Notes: generated by a model not told the origin, from the letters alone. Positions 18,368 to 28,146 are shown, numbered from the stretch's first letter. The stretch: 56,056 nt of DNA from Bryobacter sp. (GCA_022843605.1 JALHNI010000026.1:1-56056), one strand, 5' to 3'. A program made the numbers and translations.

Positions 18368-21300
18368 TGGGACTCGTAAGATTCGCCCTACGGCATCCGG
18401 TGACGATCCTGGTAGGCGTACTGACTGTAATTTTGGGAGCTTGGCTGGCGGTTCAGCGGATGAAGATCGACATCTTCCCGACGGTCGGATCACCGGCTAT
18501 CTATATCGCGCAACCCTATGGCGGACTGGATCCGGCTCAGATGGAAGGTTTTGCCACTTACTATTACGAGTACCACTTACTCTACGTAAGCGGCATTCAA
18601 CGGGTGGAGTCCCGATCGATTCAGGGTGCGGCGCTAATTAAGCTCACGTTCTTCCCGGATACGGATATGGACACGGCGATGGCAGAGGTGGTCTCATATT
18701 CGAACCGCTCGCGTTCGTTTATGCCTCCGGGCGCGGTACCACCATTTATTACCCGGTTCGATACAGGCTCGATCGCGATTGGGCAGTTGGTATTTTCGAG
18801 CCCGACTCGCCTGCCGGCGGAGATGCAGGACATCGCCATCAACCGCGTGCGTCCGCTGTTTGCCACTTTGCCGGGAGTTTCCGCGCCGCCGCCTTTTGGG
18901 GGCAATCAGCGGACGATCGTCGTGCGGCTCGATCCCGATAAGTTGCGCCAATATAATATGTCCCCCGAGGAAGTAATTACCGCGGTGACGAAGGCGAATA
19001 CGGTGATTCCCTCCGGGGTGCTGCGCACGGGCGACCTGACGCGCATGGCCGTTTCCAATGCGGTGATCAGCAATGACTTCAGCGAACTGAACAACGCGCC
19101 GCTTCGGGCGGGCGTAGGCAAGACTGTGTATCTGCGCGACGTCGGCGTGACGGAAAATGGCGCTGACGTGGTGACCGGCTATGCGCATGTAAATGGCAAG
19201 CGCACGGTTTACATTCCAATCACCAAGCGAGCTCAGGCTTCCACCCTGGATGTCATTCAACGAGTGCGGGCGAACATTCCGGAGTTCCGCAAGGTGGTGC
19301 CGGACGACGTAGAGGTCCGCGTGGAGTTTGACCAATCGGTGTATGTGCAGTCGGCGTTGAGGAGCCTCGCCATTGAGGGCGCGCTCGGTGCATTGCTGAC
19401 CGGACTGATGGCCCTCTTGTTTCTGCGGGACTGGCGTGGGGCACTGATCGTGATGATTACGATTCCGGTTTCGTTGCTGGCCGCGTTGATCCTGCTGTAT
19501 GCCACCGGGCAAACGATCAACATTATGACTTTGGCCGGCCTGGCATTGGCAGTGGGCGTGCTGGTGGACGAAGCTACGGTAGAGATCGAGAACATCCACA
19601 CTCAGATGGCGCGTGGCACGGCGCGGGCGCGGGCCGTCGTGGATGCCTGCCAACGCACTGCGATTCCGCGCCTGTTGTCCATGTTGTGCATTCTTGCGGT
19701 GTTTCTTCCTAGTTTCTTTATGACCGGTGTGGGACGGCAGTTGTTCGTGCCGCTATCGCTGGCGGTCGGGTTCGCGATGATCGCCTCCTATGTACTTTCG
19801 TCAACCTTGGTACCGATGCTGGCGACTTTGATGATGCGGCCGGGCAACCATGGTGGTGAGGGATGGTTGACCGGTTGGTATCGCAACTACGTTGCTTGGG
19901 TGGTTGCGCTGCGTTGGCCGGTAGCGGGCGGCTATTTACTCGCCAGCGCGGCGGCTTTGCTGTTGCTGCTGCCGACTTTGGGCATCGAGATTTTTCCCGT
20001 CGCAAACCCGTTGCAGTTCCGGATGCGGCTGCGAGCCCCGACGGGGACGCGCATCGAACGGACGGAGTTAGTCGCGCTAAAGGCGCTCGAACTGATTCGA
20101 CAAGAAGCCGGCGAAATCGAGATTTCCATTGGCTTTATCGGAACGCAGCCGGCATCCTATCCGGTGTCGACGATTCAGCTGTGGACGGCGGGTCCGCAGG
20201 AAGCCGTGCTCACCGTCGCGGTGAAACCTACAGCGAAGCTGACCGGTGAGCCGCTGAAGGAGCGCATCCGCGCGCGATTCGCACAAGAACTGCCGAACGT
20301 AAAGTTAAGCTTTGAGGCCGGCGACATTATTTCGCAGGTGATGTCCTTCGGCTCTCCCACGCCGATTGAAGTGGCGATTCAGGGTGCACCGCTGCCGGCG
20401 ATCAAAGCTCACGCGGAAAAAGTGCGATTGGAATTGGCCAAGATCGCCGATCTGCGTGACCTGCAGTATGTACAGGCAACCGACTATCCCACGGTGGAGA
20501 TCAACGTGGACCGCGACCGCGCGGGACAGTTCGGCTTGACCATGTCTTCAGTGATGAAGTCGGTGATGACCGCCACATCGTCCTCAAGGTTCGTGGAGCC
20601 CAATTACTGGCGTGATCCGGTATCCGGCAATGGCTTCCAGTTGCAGGTGGAGATTCCGCAGCATCGGATGGGTTCAGTCAAAGATCTGGAGGAGTTACCG
20701 GTGATGCACAACGGCGGGTCACGGCCATTGCTGGGAGATATCGCGACGTTCAAGAACGGCACGGCGATGGGCGAACTGACCCGGTATAACTCGCAGCGCG
20801 CGCTGTCCTTGACGGCGAACATGCATAGCCTCCCGCTCGGTGACATCGCGCCGGATATTGTGGCCGCGGTGGCCCGAGCCGGTGAGCCGCCAAAAGGAAT
20901 TTCGGTAAACGTCGCTGGGCAGATTCCGCCGTTGACCGAAACACTGACTGGCTTGCGATTGGGCCTGCTGCTGGCGATCGCGGCGATCTTTCTTTTGTTA
21001 GCGGCGAACTTTCAAAGCTTTCGGCTGTCGCTCAGCATCATCGCGACAATTCCAGCGGTACTGGCAGGCTCGGCGATCGCGCTGAAACTCACCGGGACCA
21101 CGCTGAACATCCAGTCCTTTCTCGGTGCGGTGATGGCGGTTGGAATTGCCGTGGCGAATTCGATTTTGCTGGTAAGCTTCGCAGAACGGGAGCGCATTGG
21201 TGGATTGGCCGTGGGCGAAGCGGTACGGGAAGGAGCCACGGGGCGGCTGCGCGCGATTCTGATGACCGCTACCGCCATGATCGCCGGAATGATTCCGCTG

Positions 21301-21498
21301 GCCATCGGCTCCGGTGACGGTGGCTCACAAACTGCACCGTTGGGACGCGCCGTGATCGGCGGGCTGGCCCTGGCCACATTGGCCACCCTCACGGTGCTGC
21401 CCGCCATTTACTCGATTCTGCAAGCGAGCGCTTCGACCAAGTCGGCGTCGCTCGATCCTGATGACCCGGATAGCCGCTTTTATGAAACTCTTACTTAG
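18367..21498 (+). CDS. RND multidrug-efflux permease (AcrB/HAE1 type)
   Basis: A 1043-residue inner-membrane proton-driven efflux pump. It begins with helix 1 (FALRHPVTILVGVLTVILG) and the family MKIDIFPTVGSPAIYI, has two large periplasmic porter domains and two sets of helices 2-6 and 8-12, and a helix 4 motif GVLVDEATVEIENIH. The usual aspartate pair of the AcrB proton relay is D401-E402 here. Start is GTG at 18367, overlapping the TolC stop. Length equals typical HAE-type RND proteins. Gene order TolC, permease, adaptor with overlaps throughout means one operon. Substrates are unknown; the upstream lysophospholipid remodelling gene suggests a lipid or membrane-active compound (inference). 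Confidence 0.93.
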   Translation: MGLVRFALRHPVTILVGVLTVILGAWLAVQRMKIDIFPTVGSPAIYIAQPYGGLDPAQMEGFATYYYEYHLLYVSGIQRVESRSIQGAALIKLTFFPDTDMDTAMAEVVSYSNRSRSFMPPGAVPPFITRFDTGSIAIGQLVFSSPTRLPAEMQDIAINRVRPLFATLPGVSAPPPFGGNQRTIVVRLDPDKLRQYNMSPEEVITAVTKANTVIPSGVLRTGDLTRMAVSNAVISNDFSELNNAPLRAGVGKTVYLRDVGVTENGADVVTGYAHVNGKRTVYIPITKRAQASTLDVIQRVRANIPEFRKVVPDDVEVRVEFDQSVYVQSALRSLAIEGALGALLTGLMALLFLRDWRGALIVMITIPVSLLAALILLYATGQTINIMTLAGLALAVGVLVDEATVEIENIHTQMARGTARARAVVDACQRTAIPRLLSMLCILAVFLPSFFMTGVGRQLFVPLSLAVGFAMIASYVLSSTLVPMLATLMMRPGNHGGEGWLTGWYRNYVAWVVALRWPVAGGYLLASAAALLLLLPTLGIEIFPVANPLQFRMRLRAPTGTRIERTELVALKALELIRQEAGEIEISIGFIGTQPASYPVSTIQLWTAGPQEAVLTVAVKPTAKLTGEPLKERIRARFAQELPNVKLSFEAGDIISQVMSFGSPTPIEVAIQGAPLPAIKAHAEKVRLELAKIADLRDLQYVQATDYPTVEINVDRDRAGQFGLTMSSVMKSVMTATSSSRFVEPNYWRDPVSGNGFQLQVEIPQHRMGSVKDLEELPVMHNGGSRPLLGDIATFKNGTAMGELTRYNSQRALSLTANMHSLPLGDIAPDIVAAVARAGEPPKGISVNVAGQIPPLTETLTGLRLGLLLAIAAIFLLLAANFQSFRLSLSIIATIPAVLAGSAIALKLTGTTLNIQSFLGAVMAVGIAVANSILLVSFAERERIGGLAVGEAVREGATGRLRAILMTATAMIAGMIPLAIGSGDGGSQTAPLGRAVIGGLALATLATLTVLPAIYSILQASASTKSASLDPDDPDSRFYETLT

Positions 21499-22546
21499 CC
21501 TCTTGATCACTGGCGCCTTCGCCCAGACTGCGGTGGAGGTGGTGCGGGTGGTGGCCCAGCCAGTAGACCGCGTGCGTAAGTTACCCGGAGAAATCGCGCC
21601 CTACCAAACAGTGGATCTCACCGCCCGGGTACCCGGTTACATTGAGGACTTACGTGTTGATGTCGGGGCAACGGTGAAGAAGGGTGACGTGATTGCCCGG
21701 CTCAGCGCGCCAGAAATGGATGCGCAGTTGGCCGAAGCCCAATCACGCGTGGGCACCGGCGAGGCACAGCGGGCCGAGGCCGAGGCGAAGTTATTGGGCG
21801 TGCAAGCAACTTACGAACGGCTGAAGGAAGCGTCGGCGACTCCGGGCGCGATCGCCGGCAACGAGTTAGTACTGGCAGAGAAGTCGATGCAGGCGGCGCG
21901 CAGCCTCGTGCAGTCCATGGAACGGTCAGTTGAAGCGGCGAGATCGAGCGTACGAGCCATTGAAGATATGAAGGGCTACCTTTCGTTGAAAGCGCCCTTC
22001 GATGGCGTGATCACGGACCGTTTTCTGCATCCGGGCGCGTTGGCCGGACCGCAGACCGGGCCGCTGGTGAGATTGCAACAGCTGAGCCGATTGAGGCTCA
22101 TTGCCGCGGTGCCCGAGGCTGACCTGGGCGGCATCGCTTACGGCGTCCGCATTCCTTTTACTGTGCCGGCGTTTCCCGGTGAGACCTTTTCTGGGGTGAT
22201 CGCGAGAGTACCACGCGTGGTCGATGCCAAGACGCGCACGATGGCGATCGAGTTGGAGTTCGCGAATGGTGGCGGTCGCCTAGCGCCGGGCATGTATCCC
22301 GAGTTGCAGTGGCCGGTGCGAAAGGCCCGCGCGTCGCTGCTGGTGCCGCCAACGGCGGTAGTCACGACAACGGAACGCTCGTTCGTGATCCGCATTTCAA
22401 ACGGCAAAGCGGCTTATGTGAATGTGAAGCGAGGGGCGGCGAGTGGCGAGTTGGTGGAGGTGCAGGGAGCGCTGGCGGAGGGGGACGTCGTGGTGAGACG
22501 CGGCACCGATGAACTTCGCGAGGGCACACCGCTGCGAGCGAAGTAG
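21482..22546 (+). CDS. RND periplasmic adaptor (membrane fusion protein)
   Basis: A 354-residue adaptor connecting the RND permease to TolC. It has a short signal peptide ending ITGAFAQ, a lipoyl-like half-motif (VPGYIEDLRVDVGATVKKGDVIARL), a coiled-coil hairpin of alanine/glutamate helices (about 90-160), the second lipoyl half (GYLSLKAPFDGVITDRFLHPGAL) and beta-barrel plus membrane-proximal domains. The ATG at 21482 overlaps the end of the permease gene by 17 nt; an in-frame ATG at 21461 would add seven residues in front of a good signal peptide and is less likely. There is no lipobox cysteine, so it is secreted, not lipidated. Confidence 0.9.
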   Translation: MKLLLSLLITGAFAQTAVEVVRVVAQPVDRVRKLPGEIAPYQTVDLTARVPGYIEDLRVDVGATVKKGDVIARLSAPEMDAQLAEAQSRVGTGEAQRAEAEAKLLGVQATYERLKEASATPGAIAGNELVLAEKSMQAARSLVQSMERSVEAARSSVRAIEDMKGYLSLKAPFDGVITDRFLHPGALAGPQTGPLVRLQQLSRLRLIAAVPEADLGGIAYGVRIPFTVPAFPGETFSGVIARVPRVVDAKTRTMAIELEFANGGGRLAPGMYPELQWPVRKARASLLVPPTAVVTTTERSFVIRISNGKAAYVNVKRGAASGELVEVQGALAEGDVVVRRGTDELREGTPLRAK

Positions 22547-22622
22547 CGAAGTGATAAGATCGCTCCACTCAAAGGGTCGGCATCGGTGTAGATGCATGGC
22601 CTACCCATGATTGGAGTGAACC

Positions 22623-25600
22623 ATGAAGTTTCTCGCCACCGCACTCGCCCTCATCCTGAGTCTGCCTTTAGCCGCCCAGGTGAACACCTCAACGTTAGCT
22701 GGATTGGTGAAAGATGAAACCGGCTCGGCAGTACCGAACGCCAAGGTCACCGCGACGACACTCGCCACTGGGCAACAACGGGTTACGAACGCTAACGAAG
22801 CCGGGGAGTTCGTGCTGCCGCAACTGGCACCGGGCGCGTATCGCCTGACAATCACGGCTCCTGGTTTTCAAACCGCGGTGGTCGACAACATCGCGCTCAA
22901 CATTGCCGGCCGGGAGATCGTCAACATCAATCTGAAGTTGGGCCAGGTAAGTGACCAAGTCACGGTGGAGGCTAGCGCCGCACCGTTGTTGGAACAGGAG
23001 ACGGCGTCACTCGGCCAAGTGATCACCCGCAAAGCAATCGCCGATTTGCCGCTGAACGGGCGCAATTACATTACGCTCGGCGCACTCTCGCCCGGCGTGA
23101 TTCCGCAGTTACCGAGCGGTACGGGACCATCGAGCTTTATCGCATCGACGACTTCTCGCAGCGATCGCAGCCTGCTGGTGGGCGGGCAAAGGGAGAGTTC
23201 CACCAGCTACTTGTTCGATGGCGTCGAAATGCGCAACCCGCGGATTGGCGATAGCTCCATCACTCCGTCGCTGGATGTGGTTCAGGAGTTCAAGATCCAG
23301 CGTAATTTCTTCCAGGCCGAGTTCGGCAACTCGCCGGGCATCATCAATGTGGCTAGCCGCGGCGGCGAGAATCGCTACCACGGCTCGCTGTTCCACTTCC
23401 TGCGCAACGACAAGATGGATGCTCGCAACTTCTTCGCTTCCAGCGTCGAACCATTCAAACGTAACCAGTTTGGCGCGGCCGGGGGCGGCTTCATCAAGAA
23501 GAACAAGATCTTCTTCTACGGCAACTTCGAGAGCTTCAAACAGCGCCTGGGCATCATTCAACGCGGCATCTTCCCGACTCAAACGCTGCTCGGCGGCGAC
23601 TTTAGCGGTCTGACGGCGACGATCAGCGATCCCCTCACGTTCAATGCCGCCGCCAACTCCCGACAGCTATTCCCGGGCAACCGTATTCCCGCCAGCCGCA
23701 TCAACAACGTCTCCAAGAATTTTTTCCCCTACATTCCGGTGACCAACAATCCGACCGTAAATGGGGCGAACCTCACCGGTACACCTGTGCAACGTCTGGA
23801 CGACGATCAATTCAATTTGCGTGGCGATTGGCTGATCAACGAGAAACATTCTTTTTTCGGACGCTACAGTCAGCAGAAAGCACCGCTATCGCCAGCCGCG
23901 CTGGCACCATTGGCCGGCGCGCTGGTCGACACGAAGGGAGTCTCCGCCGTTGTCCAACTTACTTCCACGCTTACGCCGTCTGTAGTGAACGTGGCGCGTG
24001 CGTCCTACGCCTACATGACGCTGTTCGGCCGTCAGGTGACCGTCGACAAGAATCTGGCTCAAGAAATCGGTATTACCGGCGTATCGACTGCTCAACTGAA
24101 CTGGGGTGTACCGGGCGTCGCCTGGCAAGGATACAGCGGCATCGGCAGCAATGGGCTTACCCAGGGCAACGTGCTGCACAACTATCAGCTCACCGATAAC
24201 CTGACCTGGATCAAAGGCGGGCACACCATCAAGGCGGGCTACGACATTCGCCAGACACGCTTCTTACTGGATAGCGACAACGGCCCCCGCGGCAGCTTCA
24301 CGTTTAATGCGAGTTACACAGCGAGCCTGAATCCCACTACCGGGAACCCCATCGCGGGATCCGGCAATGGAGTTGCCGACTTCCTGTTGGGCTATCCAAC
24401 GAACATGAGCGGTGCGGTGGGAACGTCGCTCACGCATTTCACCTTCATGACGCATAACCTTTTTATTCAGGACGACTGGAAGGTAACGCGCGAGTTCACC
24501 CTGAATTATGGGCTGCGCTACGAGAATGTTGCGCCACCAACGCCAATCAAGCAGGAACTCGACCATATCTACGGCTGGGACTGGGACGCCGGCCGCCAAG
24601 TGTTCCCTTCCCTGGGCCAGATTCGGAACTCAGTGATCAAACCGGACCACAAGGGTTTTGCACCTCGTCTGGGGTTTGCATACAACCCCAAATGGGCCAA
24701 TACCTGGACCATCCGGGCGGGTTCGGGCATTTACTTCGACCAGACACAGATGAACGAAACGCAGTTCATCACCAACGGCCCCCCGATTTTCACGCAGCAG
24801 AACATCAACCTGACAGGCCGGGGACTTCCCGAGTATCAGTTCGGTGTGAACACGCTTCCGGTGGTGACGGTACCGCCGGTCGACGCCAACTATCAAACAC
24901 CCCAGGGCACTAACCTTTTTGTGCAGGAGATCGATGGCCGAAAACCGCGAGTGTACATGTGGACCTTCTCGGTGCAGAAATCCATCAGCAACTGGTTGGT
25001 GGAAGCGGCCTACGTCGGATCCAGCGGACGCCGGCTCTCGAAGCGCTACAACGGCTATTCGAATGTGACTCCTGGCGTGCTTTACGACGTGACCCCTGGC
25101 GTGGCGACACGTTATCCGCGGCTGGGCCAGATGTTGTATTCATCCCAGTCGGGCAAGTCGAATTTCCATGGCTTGAACATGAAACTGGAGCGGCGGTTTG
25201 CCAGCGGATTCCAGATCCTGATGGCTCATACGTTTGCCAAATCCATCGACACAGACTCCGCGGGCTCTTTCGGTTCACCGAATTTGAATCCAGCGAACTT
25301 CCAGCTCGACAAGGGTCCGTCGGACTTCGACATTCGCAATCGCTGGGTGATGAGCATTGTCTATGAACTCCCGTTTGGCAAAGGAAAGCCGATGTTCAGC
25401 AATGTCGGGCGAGTGGGCAATGCGTTGGTGGGCGGGTGGCAGGTGAATGGGATCACCTCCTGGCAGACAGGCGTACATCGCAGTGTGACCTCACCCAACT
25501 TGACGGGCATCTCCTATGTGACGCAGCGGGCGGACGCCACGGGGATTCAGCCGTTGTCCAGCTTTAATGGCATCAACCCTCAAGAGGGTTTTGGGGACAA

Positions 25601-25901
25601 CAATCGAAGCCTGTATTGGTTCAATCCAACTGCGTTCTCGCAGACGTTGCCGTTGAAGTTCGGCACGTCGGGCCGCGACATCATCACTGCGCCAGCCTGG
25701 TGGAATCATGACCTCTCCGCGTTCAAGAACTTCGTGTTCCGAGAAGGTATGTCGTTGCAGTTCCGGGCCGAGGCATTCAACGCCTTCAATAACGTCAAGT
25801 TCTTCCCGCCGGACATGAATTCAGCGAGTCCGAACTTCGCACGGCTGCTAAGCGCGGACCGTCCGCGCGTGATGCAGTTGGCGTTGCGGTTCACATTCTA
25901 G
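22623..25901 (+). CDS. Oar-like TonB-dependent receptor 2
   Basis: A 1092-residue outer-membrane receptor: signal peptide (about 1-18, LSLPLAAQ), carboxypeptidase-regulatory-like domain (TLAGLVKDETGSAVPNAKVT), plug with the motif IADLPLNGRNYITLGALSPG, and a large barrel ending QLALRFTF. A GGAG Shine-Dalgarno sequence 7-8 nt upstream supports the ATG. It shares architecture with the receptors at 3420 and 35230 but the plug sequences differ clearly, so they are diverged paralogues, not recent duplicates. A sulfatase gene begins 33 nt downstream on the same strand, which suggests a sulfated glycan as the imported nutrient (inference). Confidence 0.93.
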   Translation: MKFLATALALILSLPLAAQVNTSTLAGLVKDETGSAVPNAKVTATTLATGQQRVTNANEAGEFVLPQLAPGAYRLTITAPGFQTAVVDNIALNIAGREIVNINLKLGQVSDQVTVEASAAPLLEQETASLGQVITRKAIADLPLNGRNYITLGALSPGVIPQLPSGTGPSSFIASTTSRSDRSLLVGGQRESSTSYLFDGVEMRNPRIGDSSITPSLDVVQEFKIQRNFFQAEFGNSPGIINVASRGGENRYHGSLFHFLRNDKMDARNFFASSVEPFKRNQFGAAGGGFIKKNKIFFYGNFESFKQRLGIIQRGIFPTQTLLGGDFSGLTATISDPLTFNAAANSRQLFPGNRIPASRINNVSKNFFPYIPVTNNPTVNGANLTGTPVQRLDDDQFNLRGDWLINEKHSFFGRYSQQKAPLSPAALAPLAGALVDTKGVSAVVQLTSTLTPSVVNVARASYAYMTLFGRQVTVDKNLAQEIGITGVSTAQLNWGVPGVAWQGYSGIGSNGLTQGNVLHNYQLTDNLTWIKGGHTIKAGYDIRQTRFLLDSDNGPRGSFTFNASYTASLNPTTGNPIAGSGNGVADFLLGYPTNMSGAVGTSLTHFTFMTHNLFIQDDWKVTREFTLNYGLRYENVAPPTPIKQELDHIYGWDWDAGRQVFPSLGQIRNSVIKPDHKGFAPRLGFAYNPKWANTWTIRAGSGIYFDQTQMNETQFITNGPPIFTQQNINLTGRGLPEYQFGVNTLPVVTVPPVDANYQTPQGTNLFVQEIDGRKPRVYMWTFSVQKSISNWLVEAAYVGSSGRRLSKRYNGYSNVTPGVLYDVTPGVATRYPRLGQMLYSSQSGKSNFHGLNMKLERRFASGFQILMAHTFAKSIDTDSAGSFGSPNLNPANFQLDKGPSDFDIRNRWVMSIVYELPFGKGKPMFSNVGRVGNALVGGWQVNGITSWQTGVHRSVTSPNLTGISYVTQRADATGIQPLSSFNGINPQEGFGDNNRSLYWFNPTAFSQTLPLKFGTSGRDIITAPAWWNHDLSAFKNFVFREGMSLQFRAEAFNAFNNVKFFPPDMNSASPNFARLLSADRPRVMQLALRFTF

Positions 25902-25922
25902 GCTGAAACGGCGGGCGCTCGA

Positions 25923-25928
25923 TATGAT
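25923..25928 (+). promoter_or_regulatory. -10 box (TATGAT) for a probably leaderless sulfatase mRNA
   Basis: TATGAT ends exactly 6 nt before the GTG start of the sulfatase at 25935, the distance expected between a -10 hexamer and +1. The start has no Shine-Dalgarno sequence. Transcription would begin at the first base of the start codon. No convincing -35 box. Confidence 0.45.
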
Positions 25929-25934
25929 GATCGA

Positions 25935-27245
25935 GTGATTCATCTCTCCCGCCGCGGCTTCGTCGCCTCGCTGATGCAGGCGACAAAGCGTCCGAACATT
26001 CTGCTGATCCTGGCCGATGATCTCGGCATTGGCGACCTATCCTGCTACGGGGGGACGGACGTGCGTACGCCGCATCTCGATGCCTTGGCGAAGTCCGGCA
26101 TGAGATTCACGAACTTCTACGCGAACTGCACGGTGTGTTCACCGACGCGGGCGTCGCTGATGACGGGCTGTTACCCCGATCGGGTGGGAGTGCCCGGGGT
26201 GATCCGGACGATGCCGGCGAATAGCTGGGGCTATCTTTCTCCCCGCGCGACGCTGTTACCGCAGATGCTGAAACCGGCCGGCTACGATTCGACGATCGTC
26301 GGCAAGTGGCATCTGGGATTGAGTTCGCCCAACACACCGACGGAACGCGGCTTCGACCATTTCCGCGGCTTCCTCGGTGACATGATGGACGACTACGAGA
26401 CGCACCGGCGGCACGGAAACAATTACATGCGCCGGGACGGGCAGGAGATTGACCCGAAGGGCCACGCAACGGACCTGTTCACGGACTGGACGATCGAAAC
26501 GATAGACCAGAAGAAGCAGTTCTTCATCTACCTCGCGTACAACGCGCCACACACGCCGATTCAGCCGCCTGCGGATTGGTTGAAGAAGGTCCGGACACGG
26601 CAGCCCGAGATGACGGAGAAGCGGGCGAAGTTGGTGGCGCTGGTGGAACACATGGACGACGGCATCGGCCGAATCATGGCGCGCCTAAAGGCGAATGGCC
26701 AATTGGAGAATACGGTGGTGGTGTTTACCAGCGATAACGGCGGGCAACTGGACGCGGGCGGGACGGCCGGAACTTGGCGGGGCGGCAAGCAGGACATGTA
26801 CGAAGGCGGTCTGCGGGTGCCGATGATGGTGAGTTGGCCAGGAACTGTGTCGTCGGGGACAACTTCAGAGGCGATCGGACTGACCATGGATCTTTATTCG
26901 ACGCTGGGCGCAATCGCAGGCGTGAAGGCGCCTGCGGATGTCGATGGCCTATCGCTGCTGCCGGTATGGCGGGGCCAGACGGCCGAGACGCCGGCGCGCG
27001 ATCTGGTTTGGATGCGACGGGAGGGCGGCGGCCCGTACCAGGGACGAGACTACTATGCCTTCCGGCGCGGCGATTGGAAGCTGCTGCAGAATTCGCCTTT
27101 CGAGCCGTACCGTCTTTACAACTTGCGGGAAGATCCGAGAGAAGAGCGGGATCGCGCGGCGCAGGAGGCGGCGAGGGTCCGGGAATTGAGCGCGTCGTTG
27201 TCGCGGCACATACAGCGGGCGGCGAGTACGCCGTGGCAGCCCTAG
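25935..27245 (+). CDS. Sulfatase (S1 family, formylglycine-dependent)
   Basis: A 436-residue alkaline-phosphatase-fold sulfatase hydrolysing sulfate esters. The N-terminal metal motif NILLILADDLG and the formylglycine signature C68-S-P-T-R72 (VCSPTRASLMTG) are intact; C68 is the residue converted to formylglycine. GKWHLG (the second signature) and the metal-binding TSDNGG follow. An RRGF twin-arginine-like start (MIHLSRRGFVASLMQA) suggests export but the hydrophobic core is short, so localisation is uncertain. Start is GTG at 25935, directly downstream of a TATGAT box. It follows Oar receptor 2 by 33 nt. No anaerobic or aerobic maturase lies in this window. Confidence 0.93.
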   Translation: MIHLSRRGFVASLMQATKRPNILLILADDLGIGDLSCYGGTDVRTPHLDALAKSGMRFTNFYANCTVCSPTRASLMTGCYPDRVGVPGVIRTMPANSWGYLSPRATLLPQMLKPAGYDSTIVGKWHLGLSSPNTPTERGFDHFRGFLGDMMDDYETHRRHGNNYMRRDGQEIDPKGHATDLFTDWTIETIDQKKQFFIYLAYNAPHTPIQPPADWLKKVRTRQPEMTEKRAKLVALVEHMDDGIGRIMARLKANGQLENTVVVFTSDNGGQLDAGGTAGTWRGGKQDMYEGGLRVPMMVSWPGTVSSGTTSEAIGLTMDLYSTLGAIAGVKAPADVDGLSLLPVWRGQTAETPARDLVWMRREGGGPYQGRDYYAFRRGDWKLLQNSPFEPYRLYNLREDPREERDRAAQEAARVRELSASLSRHIQRAASTPWQP

Positions 27246-27249
27246 CCGG

Positions 27250-27531
27250 CTACCTGGGCCGGTCATTGTTGAACCGGAGCGCGGACCGGGCTTTGGCTTT
27301 CGCAGCTTCCTCTTCGCGGCTTTTGGGCGGGGCGTTCGTTTCGAGCGCCTCCAACAGACACCGGGAGACGTCCGCAATCTCCTGGACCGCCGCGAGAAAT
27401 GTCGCTTCGTTCGCCTTCGATGGCTTGGCGAAGCCGCTAATCTTTCTGACGAACTGCAGCGAGGCAGCCTGGATCTCGGCTTCGGTGGTGGGCGGATCGA
27501 AGTTGAAGAGCGGTCTGATGTTGCGGCACAT
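27250..27531 (-). CDS. DUF2277 family protein
   Basis: A 93-residue soluble protein. The start MCRNIRPLFNFDPP and the core ASLQFVRKISGFAKPSKANEA match the DUF2277 family, which is small, widespread and uncharacterised. A lysine/glutamate-rich tail follows. It starts 6 nt after the stop of the TetR gene on the same strand, so both are very probably one transcript; this makes it a candidate target of that regulator. Confidence 0.88.
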   Translation of the reverse strand: MCRNIRPLFNFDPPTTEAEIQAASLQFVRKISGFAKPSKANEATFLAAVQEIADVSRCLLEALETNAPPKSREEEAAKAKARSALRFNNDRPR

Positions 27532-27537
27532 ATTGGC

Positions 27538-28146
27538 TTAAGATACCCGGAGCGACTCCAGATAGCGAGTGAGATGCCGCTTACCGGCCTGCAGAATGCG
27601 CGGATCCTGGGAGTTCTTGGCCAGAGAGATATAGCCTTCGTAAGTGGCGACCAGGAGGGTGGCGGTGTCCATCGGGTCAATACCGGTCTGCACCAAGCCT
27701 TGCTTCTGGCCGGCCTTCAGCGCGTGGGCAATGGCGGTGCGCCAAGCCAGAAACACGGCGGCCAGGCGCGCACGGAAGCCTTCATCTAGGGGGGACATCT
27801 CCTGCGCCAGATTGTTGAGGGGACATCCGCCTCGAACGTCCGCTTCGCTGAGGGAGGTGGCCTGTACGATGCGGATGAGGGCGACCAGAGGGTCGGCGGC
27901 TTGGGCCAGAGGGTCGAGCCATTTGTCGCGCGTCACTTTGGCGATCACTTCGTCGACGACGGCATAGCCCAGGGCCTCCTTGCTGTCGAAGTGATGATAG
28001 AGGGCACCCTTGGTCACTTCGGCCCGGAGCAGGATCTTCCCGAGATCTGCACCCTGATAGCCGGAATGGTAAATCTCCAGAAATCCCGCACCGAGCAGGC
28101 GCTCACGAGTGAGTTGGGGGTTGCGCTTGGCCTTGGCTTCCAACAT
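27538..28146 (-). CDS. TetR/AcrR-family transcriptional repressor
   Basis: A 202-residue regulator with the N-terminal TetR helix-turn-helix (LTRERLLGAGFLEIYHSGYQGADLGKILLRAEVTKGALYHHF, about residues 12-54), where TKGALYHHF is the signature recognition-helix end, and a C-terminal ligand-binding domain with a TetR_C-like GGCPLNNLAQEMS. Its ATG sits inside an 18-bp palindrome (28145-28162) that probably is its own operator. It is co-transcribed with DUF2277 and divergent from the Gfo/Idh gene at 28213, so the operator could also touch that promoter. The inducer is unknown. Confidence 0.92.
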   Translation of the reverse strand: MLEAKAKRNPQLTRERLLGAGFLEIYHSGYQGADLGKILLRAEVTKGALYHHFDSKEALGYAVVDEVIAKVTRDKWLDPLAQAADPLVALIRIVQATSLSEADVRGGCPLNNLAQEMSPLDEGFRARLAAVFLAWRTAIAHALKAGQKQGLVQTGIDPMDTATLLVATYEGYISLAKNSQDPRILQAGKRHLTRYLESLRVS

